15,873 bases of DNA from Ruminococcus sp. (GCA_017961625.1 JAGCWY010000014.1:1-15873), one strand, 5' to 3'. Positions 1 through 7,792 are shown, counted from the stretch's first letter. Notes: generated by a model not told the origin, from the sequence alone. Numbers and translations are program-made.

Positions 1-2250
1 TCTTGTACGGCAGTTCACAGCGTCCCAGAACAGGTAATTATGATGTGTGCCGTCAGCCTTGTTGACGAGTTTCCCGTCTGGATACGCTGTTACGTCCCAG
101 CCACTGTTGTACTTTGGATATGTTGTGGAGAGCTCGGATTCTGTAAGCTCCAGTTCAACATGAATATTGGTCTCCTGCTGCGGATAAAGATAGATAACGG
201 GCTTAGCTGCAACTGCTTCATAGCTTATTGTAGGAGTAATTCCATCCTCTTTTACTGTTTTTATCCAGCCGTTCTGTCCGTTATATTCAGTATATAACCA
301 TTTATCTTCATTTTTATTGTATCCCATCTCTCTGATGCGTGCCCTCGCTGGGATAGAAGCGACGCAGTCATAGCTTTCGTCAGGTCCAAGGTATAATTTA
401 AGCCCGTTTTCATGAACAATTAATGTGGTACTATATCCAACATGCTCATCAGGCAAAACAAAGTCTTTGAAAATGTAGTTGATAAGATTTTGCCTCATAA
501 GTGTCAGATCGAATATATCAAGCTTGTCATCATTGAAGAAGTCAGCTGCCTGCCAGTCGGCTAGAACGGTGTTGGGAACACCAAGCAGCCATTTCTGAAG
601 CATTACTAGATCTGATATTCTGAATTTACCGTCAGAATTCACATCGCCTGTCGGGATAAATCTGATTGGAACAATAACATCCATAGAGTTGTTGTCATAT
701 ACAGTTGTTTGAATATCATCTTTTCTAATATCACAGCTGCTTGGAACTGCATGTAAAATGGTGTCAAATCTGCTGATTTTATCTATTTTTAAACCTGAAA
801 ATACTTCATCGCTAAGATCCAGACTGTAAGGATTAGAATCAACAGTGAAATCCTTACTAATGAAGTAGGGGAGCGCCTGATTTTCTATAAAGTAGCTGAT
901 ATCAGCGCTCAATCCAAATGGATAATCATAATCATCGATACGAAGAGTTTTACCATTATCCGCATCGATAAGTTTAAAGCGTATTGTATTTTCCTTTGGA
1001 ATATCTTGTTGCTTTTTTAGTCGGAAGACAACATCAGCAGTATTGTTATCATATTTTTTTATGGTAACATAATCGTCAGGACGGATAGTACCGTTATAGT
1101 AACCTACGGAGTTATCTTCTGAATCGGGCAGAGAATATCCCACAGGAAGATCATCAGAATCTAAGCCAAATGAGAAGTTGTACCCGTCAAAGAAGTTGCC
1201 TAAACGTACAATGGCAGGGTTGGTTCTGAAACCGATGGGCTGCATATTACAGTAAATCTCGCCTTCTGGTGTGCTTTGGCTTATATTTGTCCAAATTCTT
1301 GGAATTGTTCCATCTGAAATTGTAAGGATCTCTTCCGTGTCACGGTCAACAAGGGTTACTTTCATATCTCCCGAAAGCAGTATGTTTTGTGCGTTGTTTA
1401 TAACTACACAATCGGCGGTAAGAGTTTTGTTGTCTTCTTCGACGCTAGCATAACCTGCTCCAAAATTATAGGAGATCTTGTCATATCCATCCTTGACAGC
1501 CTTGTAAGCATAGATAGTGTTGATCTGTCCACCGTCAAGAGAAGCTGCAGACATTGGCGTGCAGTCGCTTACTGTTCCAAGCTCAAAGCATTCTTTTGCC
1601 TCGTCTCTCAAAGTCCAGCCATAACCTGTACCTACTTCATGAGAAAGACAGAAAACAACATAATTATCCTTTACGGATAAATGACCGTTTTTTTCTGCAT
1701 ACTCCCAGTATTCCTTTTCACAGTCAGGAAGCCAGCTGTAGATATCTGTTTCAATGATGTTGCATTTATCATCTACTGAAAACGAATATCGCTGATCAGG
1801 AACTGATGAATCGAAATTTCTGTCTTCCATTTCAACAGAAAATTCACCCTTTGAGAACTTAGACAGTGCGATTACATATAATTCCTTTTCACCTTTTACA
1901 GGATTATCAGAATGAGTATAGCTTCTCATATCATATCCAGAGACCGTGCTGTTATAACCCGGAAGGCTGAAATTATAACGTTCAAATTGAATTAAATTTT
2001 TAGTATCGAGAGGTTCGTATTCTCTTTGAAAAACAACACAGAGAATGCCGTCTTCAATATGTACAGCACCGTAAGTATTCCTGAATTCCAGTGCGGCATC
2101 GAAGCTTTTAGGTATCCAATCAACAGAATCCGTAATGGTGGAACCTTCTGCATATGCAGTACATGGGACAGTCACAAGTACATTGCTTGTGAGCGGCATG
2201 ACTGCTGTAAAAACGGCAACCAATGCAGCTACAAGTCTTGTGTGTTTCAT
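1..2250 (-). CDS. Secreted dockerin protein with chagasin-like (I42) region and C-terminal KPVIYLYP domain, partial
   Basis: The minus frame is open for 750 codons from ATG 2250 to the window edge, so the C-terminus is missing. The start follows AGGTGA with 5 bases between. Residues 1-34 are a signal peptide (hydrophobic core, cleavage likely after AYA). Residues about 195-290 resemble chagasin-type cysteine protease inhibitors: GTGYGW at 207-212 matches the NPTTGYxW loop, DGG at 239-241 matches the GxGG loop, and GAGY at 264-267 stands where RPW is expected. A dockerin lies at about 535-592, with GDVNSDG at 535 and a second calcium loop FFNDDKLD. An SH3-like stretch follows (about 613-670), then KPVIYLYP at 683-690 opens a domain common in clostridial surface proteins. 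Residues 35-195 and 290-530 are not recognised. Dockerin function (docking onto a scaffoldin cohesin) is known for the family; protease inhibition is inferred and the third loop is atypical. Confidence 0.85.
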   Translation of the reverse strand, partial: MKHTRLVAALVAVFTAVMPLTSNVLVTVPCTAYAEGSTITDSVDWIPKSFDAALEFRNTYGAVHIEDGILCVVFQREYEPLDTKNLIQFERYNFSLPGYNSTVSGYDMRSYTHSDNPVKGEKELYVIALSKFSKGEFSVEMEDRNFDSSVPDQRYSFSVDDKCNIIETDIYSWLPDCEKEYWEYAEKNGHLSVKDNYVVFCLSHEVGTGYGWTLRDEAKECFELGTVSDCTPMSAASLDGGQINTIYAYKAVKDGYDKISYNFGAGYASVEEDNKTLTADCVVINNAQNILLSGDMKVTLVDRDTEEILTISDGTIPRIWTNISQSTPEGEIYCNMQPIGFRTNPAIVRLGNFFDGYNFSFGLDSDDLPVGYSLPDSEDNSVGYYNGTIRPDDYVTIKKYDNNTADVVFRLKKQQDIPKENTIRFKLIDADNGKTLRIDDYDYPFGLSADISYFIENQALPYFISKDFTVDSNPYSLDLSDEVFSGLKIDKISRFDTILHAVPSSCDIRKDDIQTTVYDNNSMDVIVPIRFIPTGDVNSDGKFRISDLVMLQKWLLGVPNTVLADWQAADFFNDDKLDIFDLTLMRQNLINYIFKDFVLPDEHVGYSTTLIVHENGLKLYLGPDESYDCVASIPARARIREMGYNKNEDKWLYTEYNGQNGWIKTVKEDGITPTISYEAVAAKPVIYLYPQQETNIHVELELTESELSTTYPKYNSGWDVTAYPDGKLVNKADGTHHNYLFWDAVNCRTR

Positions 2251-2279
2251 AGAAATCACCTGCCATTCTTGATTTTTTT

Positions 2280-2300
2280 GCAGCATTATCTGCTGCTTTT
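2280..2300. other. Hairpin in the leader of the dockerin gene
   Basis: GCAGCA (2280-2285) and TGCTGC (2291-2296) form a 6-bp stem with a 5-base loop. On the plus strand it is followed by TTTT. No plus-strand gene ends here, so it more likely sits in the untranslated leader of the minus-strand dockerin gene, about 30 bases before its start. No clear promoter for that gene was found between 2251 and 2440. Confidence 0.3.
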
Positions 2301-2413
2301 CATTAAAATGATATTTCTGTAAAAGCAAAAGAAAAATGATATTTGGAAACAAATATCCTAATATATTAACGGATAAACAAGTCCTGATGTGCGTCTGAAA
2401 TCGTAAACTTTTT

Positions 2414-2427
2414 ATGAATATATTCAT
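2414..2427. promoter_or_regulatory. Perfect 14-bp palindrome, candidate operator
   Basis: ATGAATATATTCAT is a perfect inverted repeat. It lies 22 bases before the -35 box of the flavin reductase-like gene and about 165 bases before the start of the divergent dockerin gene, so a dimeric regulator could act on either. In AT-rich DNA such palindromes also arise by chance, so confidence is low. Confidence 0.25.
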
Positions 2428-2449
2428 GACAGCAGAAGCGCTTCTTTTG

Positions 2450-2478
2450 TTGCTTTTTCTGGTTATATGGTGTATAAT
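2450..2478 (+). promoter_or_regulatory. Sigma-A-like promoter of the flavin reductase-like gene
   Basis: TTGCTT (2450-2455) and a perfect TATAAT (2473-2478) are separated by 17 bases. Transcription would start near 2485, leaving a leader of about 30 bases that contains the GGAGG ribosome binding site. Confidence 0.75.
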
Positions 2479-2515
2479 TAAGATATAACAATAAACTTAT
2501 TTGGAGGTAATAATT

Positions 2516-3076
2516 ATGAAACAATCATTCGAAAAAGGCTTTTTTGCACCGCTCCCAGTGCTTATCATCGGTACATATAACGCAAACGGCACCCCTAATG
2601 CCATGAATGCAGCATGGGGCGGTCAGGTGGGAATGGGACAAATATCTGTCAGCCTTTCAGATTCACATAAAACTACTGAAAATATCAGACTTAATAAAGA
2701 ATTTACAGTTGCTTATGCTACGGCAGAGCAGATCGTTGCTTGCGACTATGTGGGAATAGTATCTGGAAACAATGATGAGAACAAGCTGGAAAAATGTGGA
2801 TTCACAGTTACAAAGTCAGAAAAGGTCAACGCACCTGTCATTGACCAGCTCCCTGTAACTATCGAGTGCAGGGTAATAGATATACAGGATGAGTTTGGCG
2901 AGACCAGAGTGGTTGCCGAGATGGTAGGTCTTAAGGCTGATGAAAATGTGCTTACCGACGGCAAGGTGGATTACGGCAAGGCAGGACTTGTTATATATGA
3001 TACAGCTACAAAATGCTACAGAAAGGTAGGCGAAAGCGTTGCCGCTGCCAGAGAAGCAGGCAAGAAGTTACAGTGA
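2516..3076 (+). CDS. Flavin reductase-like, FMN-binding split-barrel protein
   Basis: This 186-residue protein begins MKQSFEKGFFAPLPVLIIGT. It has the flavin reductase-like fold pattern: an N-terminal strand with a 'P.PVLIIGTYNANGTPNAMN' segment that in the family lines the flavin phosphate pocket, a following AAWGG turn, and a TTENIRLNKEF helix cap. Its length is normal for stand-alone flavoredoxin-type proteins. Relatives bind FMN and transfer electrons between reduced nicotinamide cofactors or ferredoxin-like partners and flavin; the partner here cannot be told. The protein has no signal peptide and should be cytoplasmic. ATG 2516 is chosen because GGAGG (2503-2507) lies 8 bases upstream; an upstream in-frame TTG at 2501 overlaps that site. 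It has its own promoter and terminator and no evident link to its neighbours. Confidence 0.88.
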   Translation: MKQSFEKGFFAPLPVLIIGTYNANGTPNAMNAAWGGQVGMGQISVSLSDSHKTTENIRLNKEFTVAYATAEQIVACDYVGIVSGNNDENKLEKCGFTVTKSEKVNAPVIDQLPVTIECRVIDIQDEFGETRVVAEMVGLKADENVLTDGKVDYGKAGLVIYDTATKCYRKVGESVAAAREAGKKLQ

Positions 3077-3190
3077 GTAGATAAGCTGCAAACTTTTTTA
3101 TTCTTTATCAGCAATATATGATATGTTGTAATGAATAAGCAGAAGAATAGTGCAGTTGATACTATATAACAAAGCTATACAGATAATTAA

Positions 3191-3216
3191 GCGGCAGCCG
3201 TGACTGCCGCTTCTTT
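3191..3216. terminator. Intrinsic terminator, possibly bidirectional
   Basis: GCGGCAG (3191-3197) and CTGCCGC (3204-3210) form a perfect 7-bp GC-rich stem with a 6-base loop, followed on the plus strand by TTCTTT. It lies 115 bases after the flavin reductase-like gene. On the minus strand the stem is followed by TTAATTA, so it may also stop transcripts of the M4 protease gene that ends at 3334. Nothing else was seen between 3217 and 3333. Confidence 0.75.
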
Positions 3217-3333
3217 AATAAATCATGTTGCTGAGCGGTATTACTGAACATCTCGCAGAATCGACCTGACAAGGCTGGTAGTTCGCCTCTGCTGTTTAGT
3301 GAGAAGTATCGTCGAAAACTATCATACTACAGT

Positions 3334-6300
3334 TTACATTATTTCCTTACGGGTCTGCATGATGTGGACAGTATCGCCGTATCTCAGTCCTTCATTTGCA
3401 TCTGCATATGAGTCAACTGAGTAATTGTTTTCTCTTACCACGCGGACACCTGACCAGTGAGGAGATCGAATTGTATTATTGTCATCTACGATAACATCAA
3501 GCTTGGTGAGAGGATCAAATTGCGTGTCATAAGTGTAACATACATATAAGTATTTTCCACCTGCGTTCTTATTGAGATTTACGCTGAGACGATGATAAAG
3601 AGCGGTTATATTGTTATGTGTTATCTCTTTGGTAGTCCATGACTCTTCTTTATTGCTCTCATATATGAGAAGGTTGGTTATGGGTTTGCAGGAATTACTG
3701 AGACCGTAGCTCAGATAGATCCAGTCGCCTGGGGCATTCTTGTTCAGGTCAACATCGATCAGCGTATAATTGCTCTTTGTTTTCTCCTTTGCTCCGCTTG
3801 AGGTCGAAGCAGGATGTATACAGAAACCTGTTACGTAGAAGCGCTTCTTTTTCTCCAAAGTAATGTCGAGTGTTGATTCTGATAAATTGTTGATATTTAC
3901 AATCTTTGTCAGACAGTTCTTTGAGTTGCTTATTGGACGGTATGCCCATACATCATACTGTCCGAAGGGAAGAGCGGCGGTGAAGAAATAACCCTTGCTG
4001 TCCGTTGTAAGGGTCACTTCCGGCTTCATTGTCATTACCTGACTCTCGTTATGCTGTCCCTTTACAATCTTTACGACAGCTCCAGATACAGGCTTGCCTG
4101 TATCTGGGTGCTTTACGCAGCCGCTGATCATGAACGTGCGCTTTGTGAGGAGGGATACGATATTGAAAAGTAGGCTGCTTTTTGATGTGAAGTTCCATGG
4201 ACCATTATTGGAAGCAGTTACAGTTCCTGTTTTTATCTCTCCTTTGTAGCCGTCGTATCTTGAGAACTTGATGACATAATTTTGGTTTTTGTCAAGGAGT
4301 AGTTCGTAGGTGCCTTCCGAGTTGGTGATAGTGGAGCACTTGCAGTTGGTGGTATTGCCTTCTAAATATGCACTTACGGTCACGCCTGCAACGCCCTTGC
4401 TGTCAGAGGAATTAAGTACTTTTCCAGTGACCTTTACAGCGGAAGTAGAGTTCTTGTAAGCAGATATATTCGGGAAGATATGTGTTTCAAGGAAACTGTC
4501 TGCGATAGCGCCTATTTTTTTATTAAGGTTGCTTATCAGGCAGTTTTTCAGTGCCGACATGAGGAGGGCATTGTAGCAGTCAACAAAGGTGCTTTTTGGA
4601 TCAAGATACTCCATTGATCTATAATACAGCATTGAAAGCTCGCAGCGCTTATTGGCTGTCGGCCACTTTTCATCGATAAGATATGCGGCGTAGGTGATTA
4701 TCTGACAGTTATAATGTCTGTCTGTGCGGTCGTTATACTTATCGAAGGTCCATTTGTTATCAAATTTGCGAATAGTGCCTATAGAGCTCATTTCGCCGCA
4801 ATCGTCCAGAGTGCCGTCCTGTATATATTCACCCATGATGTCTGCATAGGCTTCGTCAAGCGCTCCAGGCTGTTTGCCGTATTCAGGCGTCCAGATAGCA
4901 TCATTTACTGCATGGGTAAACTCATGTCCCAGAACGTCAAGGCATCTTTCTAAATCTCCTGTTGTACTTACACCTATCCTTGTAAGTGTTGTTACATCTG
5001 GGAAAAAAGCAGCATTCGCTGAAAGCGGAAAATAACGGTCGTTCATAACGATACGGATTTTTTTACCGTTATTATCAGCACCCTTACGGCCAAGCACGTT
5101 TAGGTAATAATCATATACATGGTTTATAGTATCATAAGCCGAAACTGTGTGGGTCTCGTTCAGACGTGCGATGCCTTCGGTGTTGAGAGAGTCGGTTTCA
5201 ATTGATGTTTCAGGCCAGAAATTGTTGTGATCGTCGAATATCTCAATATTTCTTGTACCGTCGTATAGACTGTAAGGAGCGTGGCCATTCTTGTTTAATA
5301 TGCTGATATCAACTGTTGTACCAAGAGTTGTAGTTGGGCGGCTGCTCGTATTTATATCAATATCAATAATATTTGGATATTGCTTTACTATTGTGCCGTC
5401 TACCGTACTGATATAGAATTTATTCTCCATTGTGTTTATACACCAGCAAAGGGATGCTTTTTCAGTATCATCGTCGATATAATATATGAGGCCTTCTGAG
5501 CTTGCGACACTTTCAAAGTTTTCTTCAACGATTGCTTTTGCCTGGGCTTCCGTCAGCACAATATTGTCATTGCAGGATATAGGCGTATAATGTCCGCTGA
5601 GAGTCTCGGTATTGCCCTCTGAGTCTGTTGACATGATAAGTGTATTGGCGTATACGGGTATACCCTTATGATACTGTTTCATTCTGTAGAAAGTCGTACC
5701 GTCGTTCTGGCGTCTGATCTCTACATCGTCTTCGCAGAACTCCTGTTCTGCGTTTTCAAAGCCCATGGTATGATGTAGCATATTCAATGCGCAGATAGCC
5801 TTCTTCGAAGAGGTTATCTTTTCGTCCGAAATACGTCCCGAAATGAAAGAAGGACGCTTTTTTTCGTTCAATGTTACGGAAAATCCTATGTCCTTGCTGC
5901 GAAGTTCTGCCTGCTTCAGTTCTTCTGTTGCGGAAGAAAATTTTGGAGAGGCTTTCTTTGCTGTGAATGTAGGCTTTTGATGTATTGCGGTCAGCTCGCG
6001 TGAATTGGACATATCTCTGAGAGATTCCTTTGCTTCTCTTACTGCGGCGAGACAATCGGAAATGTTGTTATAGCTATTGCCAGACAGGAGGATGTTTCCG
6101 CTGTCCTCTCTTAGTCTGAAGCTTATTTTGTCGTCATCTGACCTGAATACCTCAAATTTAGTGCCTTCCTTAACCTCGTAGCCGTCTTTGAGCTGGAGCT
6201 CAATGTTAGCCTCAGCTGCGTCACGTGAAGTGTTCTTGAGTTTTCTTCTGTTAATATCCTTTGATGATAAAAGCTTTCCGGAAGCAATCTGCTTGCCCTT

Positions 6301-6372
6301 TCCGTTTTTTAGAATAAGGAATTCTTCACCTGAGCGCTCCTTTTTAATTTGATAATTTGACATCTTATTCAT
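3334..6372 (-). CDS. M4 (thermolysin-like) metalloprotease with YegP-like N-terminus and MABP-like C-terminus
   Basis: A 1012-residue protein starting at ATG 6372 behind AAAGGAGG. The zinc site is complete: HEFTH at 483-487 (zinc H483 and H487, catalytic E484), GALDEAYAD at 503-511 (zinc E507, 24 residues from H483 as in thermolysin), and H553 in RHYN as transition-state His. Residues about 170-335 look like the FTP and PepSY inhibitory propeptide; 345-635 is the catalytic domain. Residues 70-120 resemble a YegP/DUF1508 unit. Two carboxypeptidase-regulatory-like beta domains lie at about 645-712 and 746-838. Two repeats with the core DLNKNAPGDWIYL (874-886) and NLNKNAGGKYLYV (932-944) resemble a MABP beta-prism. 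There is no signal peptide: the frame reaches a stop at 6439-6441 with no start codon between. Zymogen activation is expected from family knowledge; the location and export route are unknown. No dockerin is present. Confidence 0.9.
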   Translation of the reverse strand: MNKMSNYQIKKERSGEEFLILKNGKGKQIASGKLLSSKDINRRKLKNTSRDAAEANIELQLKDGYEVKEGTKFEVFRSDDDKISFRLREDSGNILLSGNSYNNISDCLAAVREAKESLRDMSNSRELTAIHQKPTFTAKKASPKFSSATEELKQAELRSKDIGFSVTLNEKKRPSFISGRISDEKITSSKKAICALNMLHHTMGFENAEQEFCEDDVEIRRQNDGTTFYRMKQYHKGIPVYANTLIMSTDSEGNTETLSGHYTPISCNDNIVLTEAQAKAIVEENFESVASSEGLIYYIDDDTEKASLCWCINTMENKFYISTVDGTIVKQYPNIIDIDINTSSRPTTTLGTTVDISILNKNGHAPYSLYDGTRNIEIFDDHNNFWPETSIETDSLNTEGIARLNETHTVSAYDTINHVYDYYLNVLGRKGADNNGKKIRIVMNDRYFPLSANAAFFPDVTTLTRIGVSTTGDLERCLDVLGHEFTHAVNDAIWTPEYGKQPGALDEAYADIMGEYIQDGTLDDCGEMSSIGTIRKFDNKWTFDKYNDRTDRHYNCQIITYAAYLIDEKWPTANKRCELSMLYYRSMEYLDPKSTFVDCYNALLMSALKNCLISNLNKKIGAIADSFLETHIFPNISAYKNSTSAVKVTGKVLNSSDSKGVAGVTVSAYLEGNTTNCKCSTITNSEGTYELLLDKNQNYVIKFSRYDGYKGEIKTGTVTASNNGPWNFTSKSSLLFNIVSLLTKRTFMISGCVKHPDTGKPVSGAVVKIVKGQHNESQVMTMKPEVTLTTDSKGYFFTAALPFGQYDVWAYRPISNSKNCLTKIVNINNLSESTLDITLEKKKRFYVTGFCIHPASTSSGAKEKTKSNYTLIDVDLNKNAPGDWIYLSYGLSNSCKPITNLLIYESNKEESWTTKEITHNNITALYHRLSVNLNKNAGGKYLYVCYTYDTQFDPLTKLDVIVDDNNTIRSPHWSGVRVVRENNYSVDSYADANEGLRYGDTVHIMQTRKEIM

Positions 6373-6459
6373 AAAATACGACCTCCTTTGAAAATATAAA
6401 AATAAGTTTTTGATAGTTCGTTTGGCGCCTGAACGTTTTTACCTGTTTGGTATGGTCTA

Positions 6460-6488
6460 ATTCTATCATGTTCTGTTGAACTTTTTAA
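6460..6488 (-). promoter_or_regulatory. Candidate weak promoter of the M4 protease gene
   Basis: On the minus strand TTAAAA (6488-6483) and TAGAAT (6465-6460) are 17 bases apart. The -35 box is poor, as expected for an activated promoter, and three phased repeats lie directly upstream (6491-6543). Transcription would begin near 6453, about 80 bases before the start codon. An alternative -10, TATAAT at 6610-6605, has no recognisable -35 box. Confidence 0.4.
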
Positions 6489-6490
6489 GA

Positions 6491-6543
6491 TGTCGTTTGT
6501 CACTTACCATGTGACATTTGTATTCTCCTCAATGACATTTGTA
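6491..6543. repeat. Three 21-bp-phased direct repeats, probable activator binding site
   Basis: TGTCGTTTGTC (6491-6501), TGACATTTGTA (6512-6522) and TGACATTTGTA (6533-6543) recur with an exact period of 21 bases. The second and third copies are identical over 11 bases and the first matches at 8 of 11. Direct repeats phased at two helical turns are typical of LytTR-type and similar response regulators. Their place next to the weak -35 box of the protease gene suits an activator. The identity of the regulator is not shown by the sequence. Confidence 0.55.
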
Positions 6544-6922
6544 ACAGTGAGGAGAAGGAAGGGCAGCTTCGATACATCTTATAAAGTGGAAAAAGATACT
6601 TCATATTATATGTTTTGGTAAAAAGCTACATTATTGTTCTGATTAGCGTTTATTCTGTAAAAGGAATCAGAGGTCTAATGCTCCGTGAATAAGGTCGTGG
6701 GAATGACTAAAAAATATTTTAGAGTTATATTGAAATCGTATGAACCAATTTGTTGAAAATATATGTTTAATAGTGACTTAATTATCTGCGATTCAACACG
6801 AAAAAATATTTTATATTACAAAAAATATTATGTCAATTGACGTAATTGCCAAAATAATAGAAAAAATATTTACGTTTTAAGTGGTGTTAACTCTGCGCAA
6901 CAAACGCTCTTTTCGCAGCAGT
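6544..6922. other. AT-rich intergenic region with four AAAAAATATT copies
   Basis: No coding region is seen here. AAAAAATATT occurs at 6709-6718, 6801-6810, 6820-6829 and 6861-6870, each with an AATATT or AAATATTT palindromic centre. GTCAATTGAC at 6832-6841 is a perfect 10-bp palindrome. CTGCG (6893-6897) and CGCAG (6914-6918) form an inverted repeat across the expected -35 position of the next gene. These may be regulator sites or bent, UP-like DNA; function is inferred only. Confidence 0.35.
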
Positions 6923-6924
6923 TT

Positions 6925-6934
6925 TTGGTATAAT
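6925..6934 (+). promoter_or_regulatory. Extended -10 promoter of the small dockerin gene
   Basis: TTTGGTATAAT contains a perfect TATAAT (6929-6934) preceded by TGG, an extended -10 element. No good -35 box is present 17 bases upstream, which fits an extended -10 promoter or one that needs an activator. The leader would be about 50 bases, with AAAGGA at 6973-6978, 12 bases before the ATG. Confidence 0.5.
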
Positions 6935-6990
6935 AAATAACAGAGTCGTCGACAACTCAAAAATAATCCAGAAAAGGAATTGATCACAAA

Positions 6991-7716
6991 ATGAAAAAAA
7001 CTTTTAGAAAAATCACTGCTTCACTCGCAGCTGCAGTTATGTGCGCTCTCCCTGTAGCTAATTCATTAACAGCTAATGCAACCGCTAGTGCAAATGCACG
7101 CTACACATTCAGAAAGACTTTTGCAATTTCTGAATACAATGGCCATGAAGAAAATCCCCATGATATCGCAACTTTTGTATTTGGTGTTGCTTGCAGAACC
7201 GCTAACACAAGCGCTCCTGCCGCACATCAGATAGGAGAAGGAAAACTTACACCCGGAGGCGGTGGAGCTCCCGGTTGCTATAACGGAGGCGGTAACTTCT
7301 ATCCTACAGATCATAATATTGTAGGCGGTTTGGTATCTGTACACATGTACTGCGATACTCCTTATGACTATAAAGAGATGAGTACTACAAATTACGCATA
7401 CGATTCTTACGGCAATCCGGTAAACGACATTGTTGCAGCAGGTCCTACATTCCTTGTTGGAGATCTTGACTTAGACAAGGATATAGACACAGATGATTTC
7501 CAGATCCTTTTCAGAGGAATCAGCGATAGGACAAAAGATTTTAAGGAATCATATAAATTCTGTTATTTTGAGATTATGAATGTTGCAATTGGCGGCGTAG
7601 GCAGGAACTATTCTGCTTATCCGTTTGACATCAACGATGACGGATATTTAAGCTATGCTGATGTCGATATGTTCCAGAAATACTTAAGCAATTCTAATTA
7701 CAGATTTGAAAACTAA
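6991..7716 (+). CDS. Small secreted dockerin protein with unrecognised N-terminal module
   Basis: A 241-residue protein. Residues 1-30 are a signal peptide (KKTFRK, hydrophobic core, ANA cleavage site at 28-30, or ANA at 34-36). Residues about 37-150 form a module I do not recognise. It contains two glycine clusters (GGGG at 89-92 and GGG at 99-101), three cysteines after the leader (C68, C96, C121) and many Tyr, Asn and His residues. A dockerin follows at 157-236: the first loop is GDLDLDKDIDTDD, and the second is FDINDDGYLSYAD at 212-224. The stretch between the two repeats is about 36 residues, longer than in most dockerins, and includes C191. The protein should be carried to a cellulosome scaffoldin. 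The module could be a binding or catalytic domain; nothing in the sequence decides this. It has its own promoter and is followed by terminators. Confidence 0.85.
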   Translation: MKKTFRKITASLAAAVMCALPVANSLTANATASANARYTFRKTFAISEYNGHEENPHDIATFVFGVACRTANTSAPAAHQIGEGKLTPGGGGAPGCYNGGGNFYPTDHNIVGGLVSVHMYCDTPYDYKEMSTTNYAYDSYGNPVNDIVAAGPTFLVGDLDLDKDIDTDDFQILFRGISDRTKDFKESYKFCYFEIMNVAIGGVGRNYSAYPFDINDDGYLSYADVDMFQKYLSNSNYRFEN

Positions 7717-7765
7717 GCTTTTGTAATTCAAGCCAAAATGGGGCAAAAAAATAAGTCCCCAACAC

Positions 7766-7792
7766 GGGGCCTCGTAAAGAGGCCCCAAATTT
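7766..7792 (+). terminator. GC-rich hairpin after the small dockerin gene
   Basis: GGGGCCTC (7766-7773) and GAGGCCCC (7779-7786) form a perfect 8-bp stem with loop GTAAA. The tail AAATTTAT has only a short T run. An alternative pairing of CCCC (7757-7760) with GGGG (7766-7769), or with GGGG at 7740-7743, would compete with it. It is probably the terminator of the gene ending at 7716. Confidence 0.55.

Noticed and set aside
40..297. Plus-strand frames within 1-2250
   Set aside because: The minus strand is continuously open for 750 codons with a signal peptide, dockerin and other domains, so the plus frames are shadows.
2501..2515. Upstream TTG start for the flavin reductase-like protein
   Set aside because: The TTG overlaps the GGAGG ribosome binding site that serves ATG 2516, and the added residues are not part of the family.
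6605..6610. TATAAT on the minus strand as promoter of the M4 gene
   Set aside because: There is no -35 box at a suitable distance, and the phased repeats would then lie inside the transcript; the promoter at 6460-6488 fits better.
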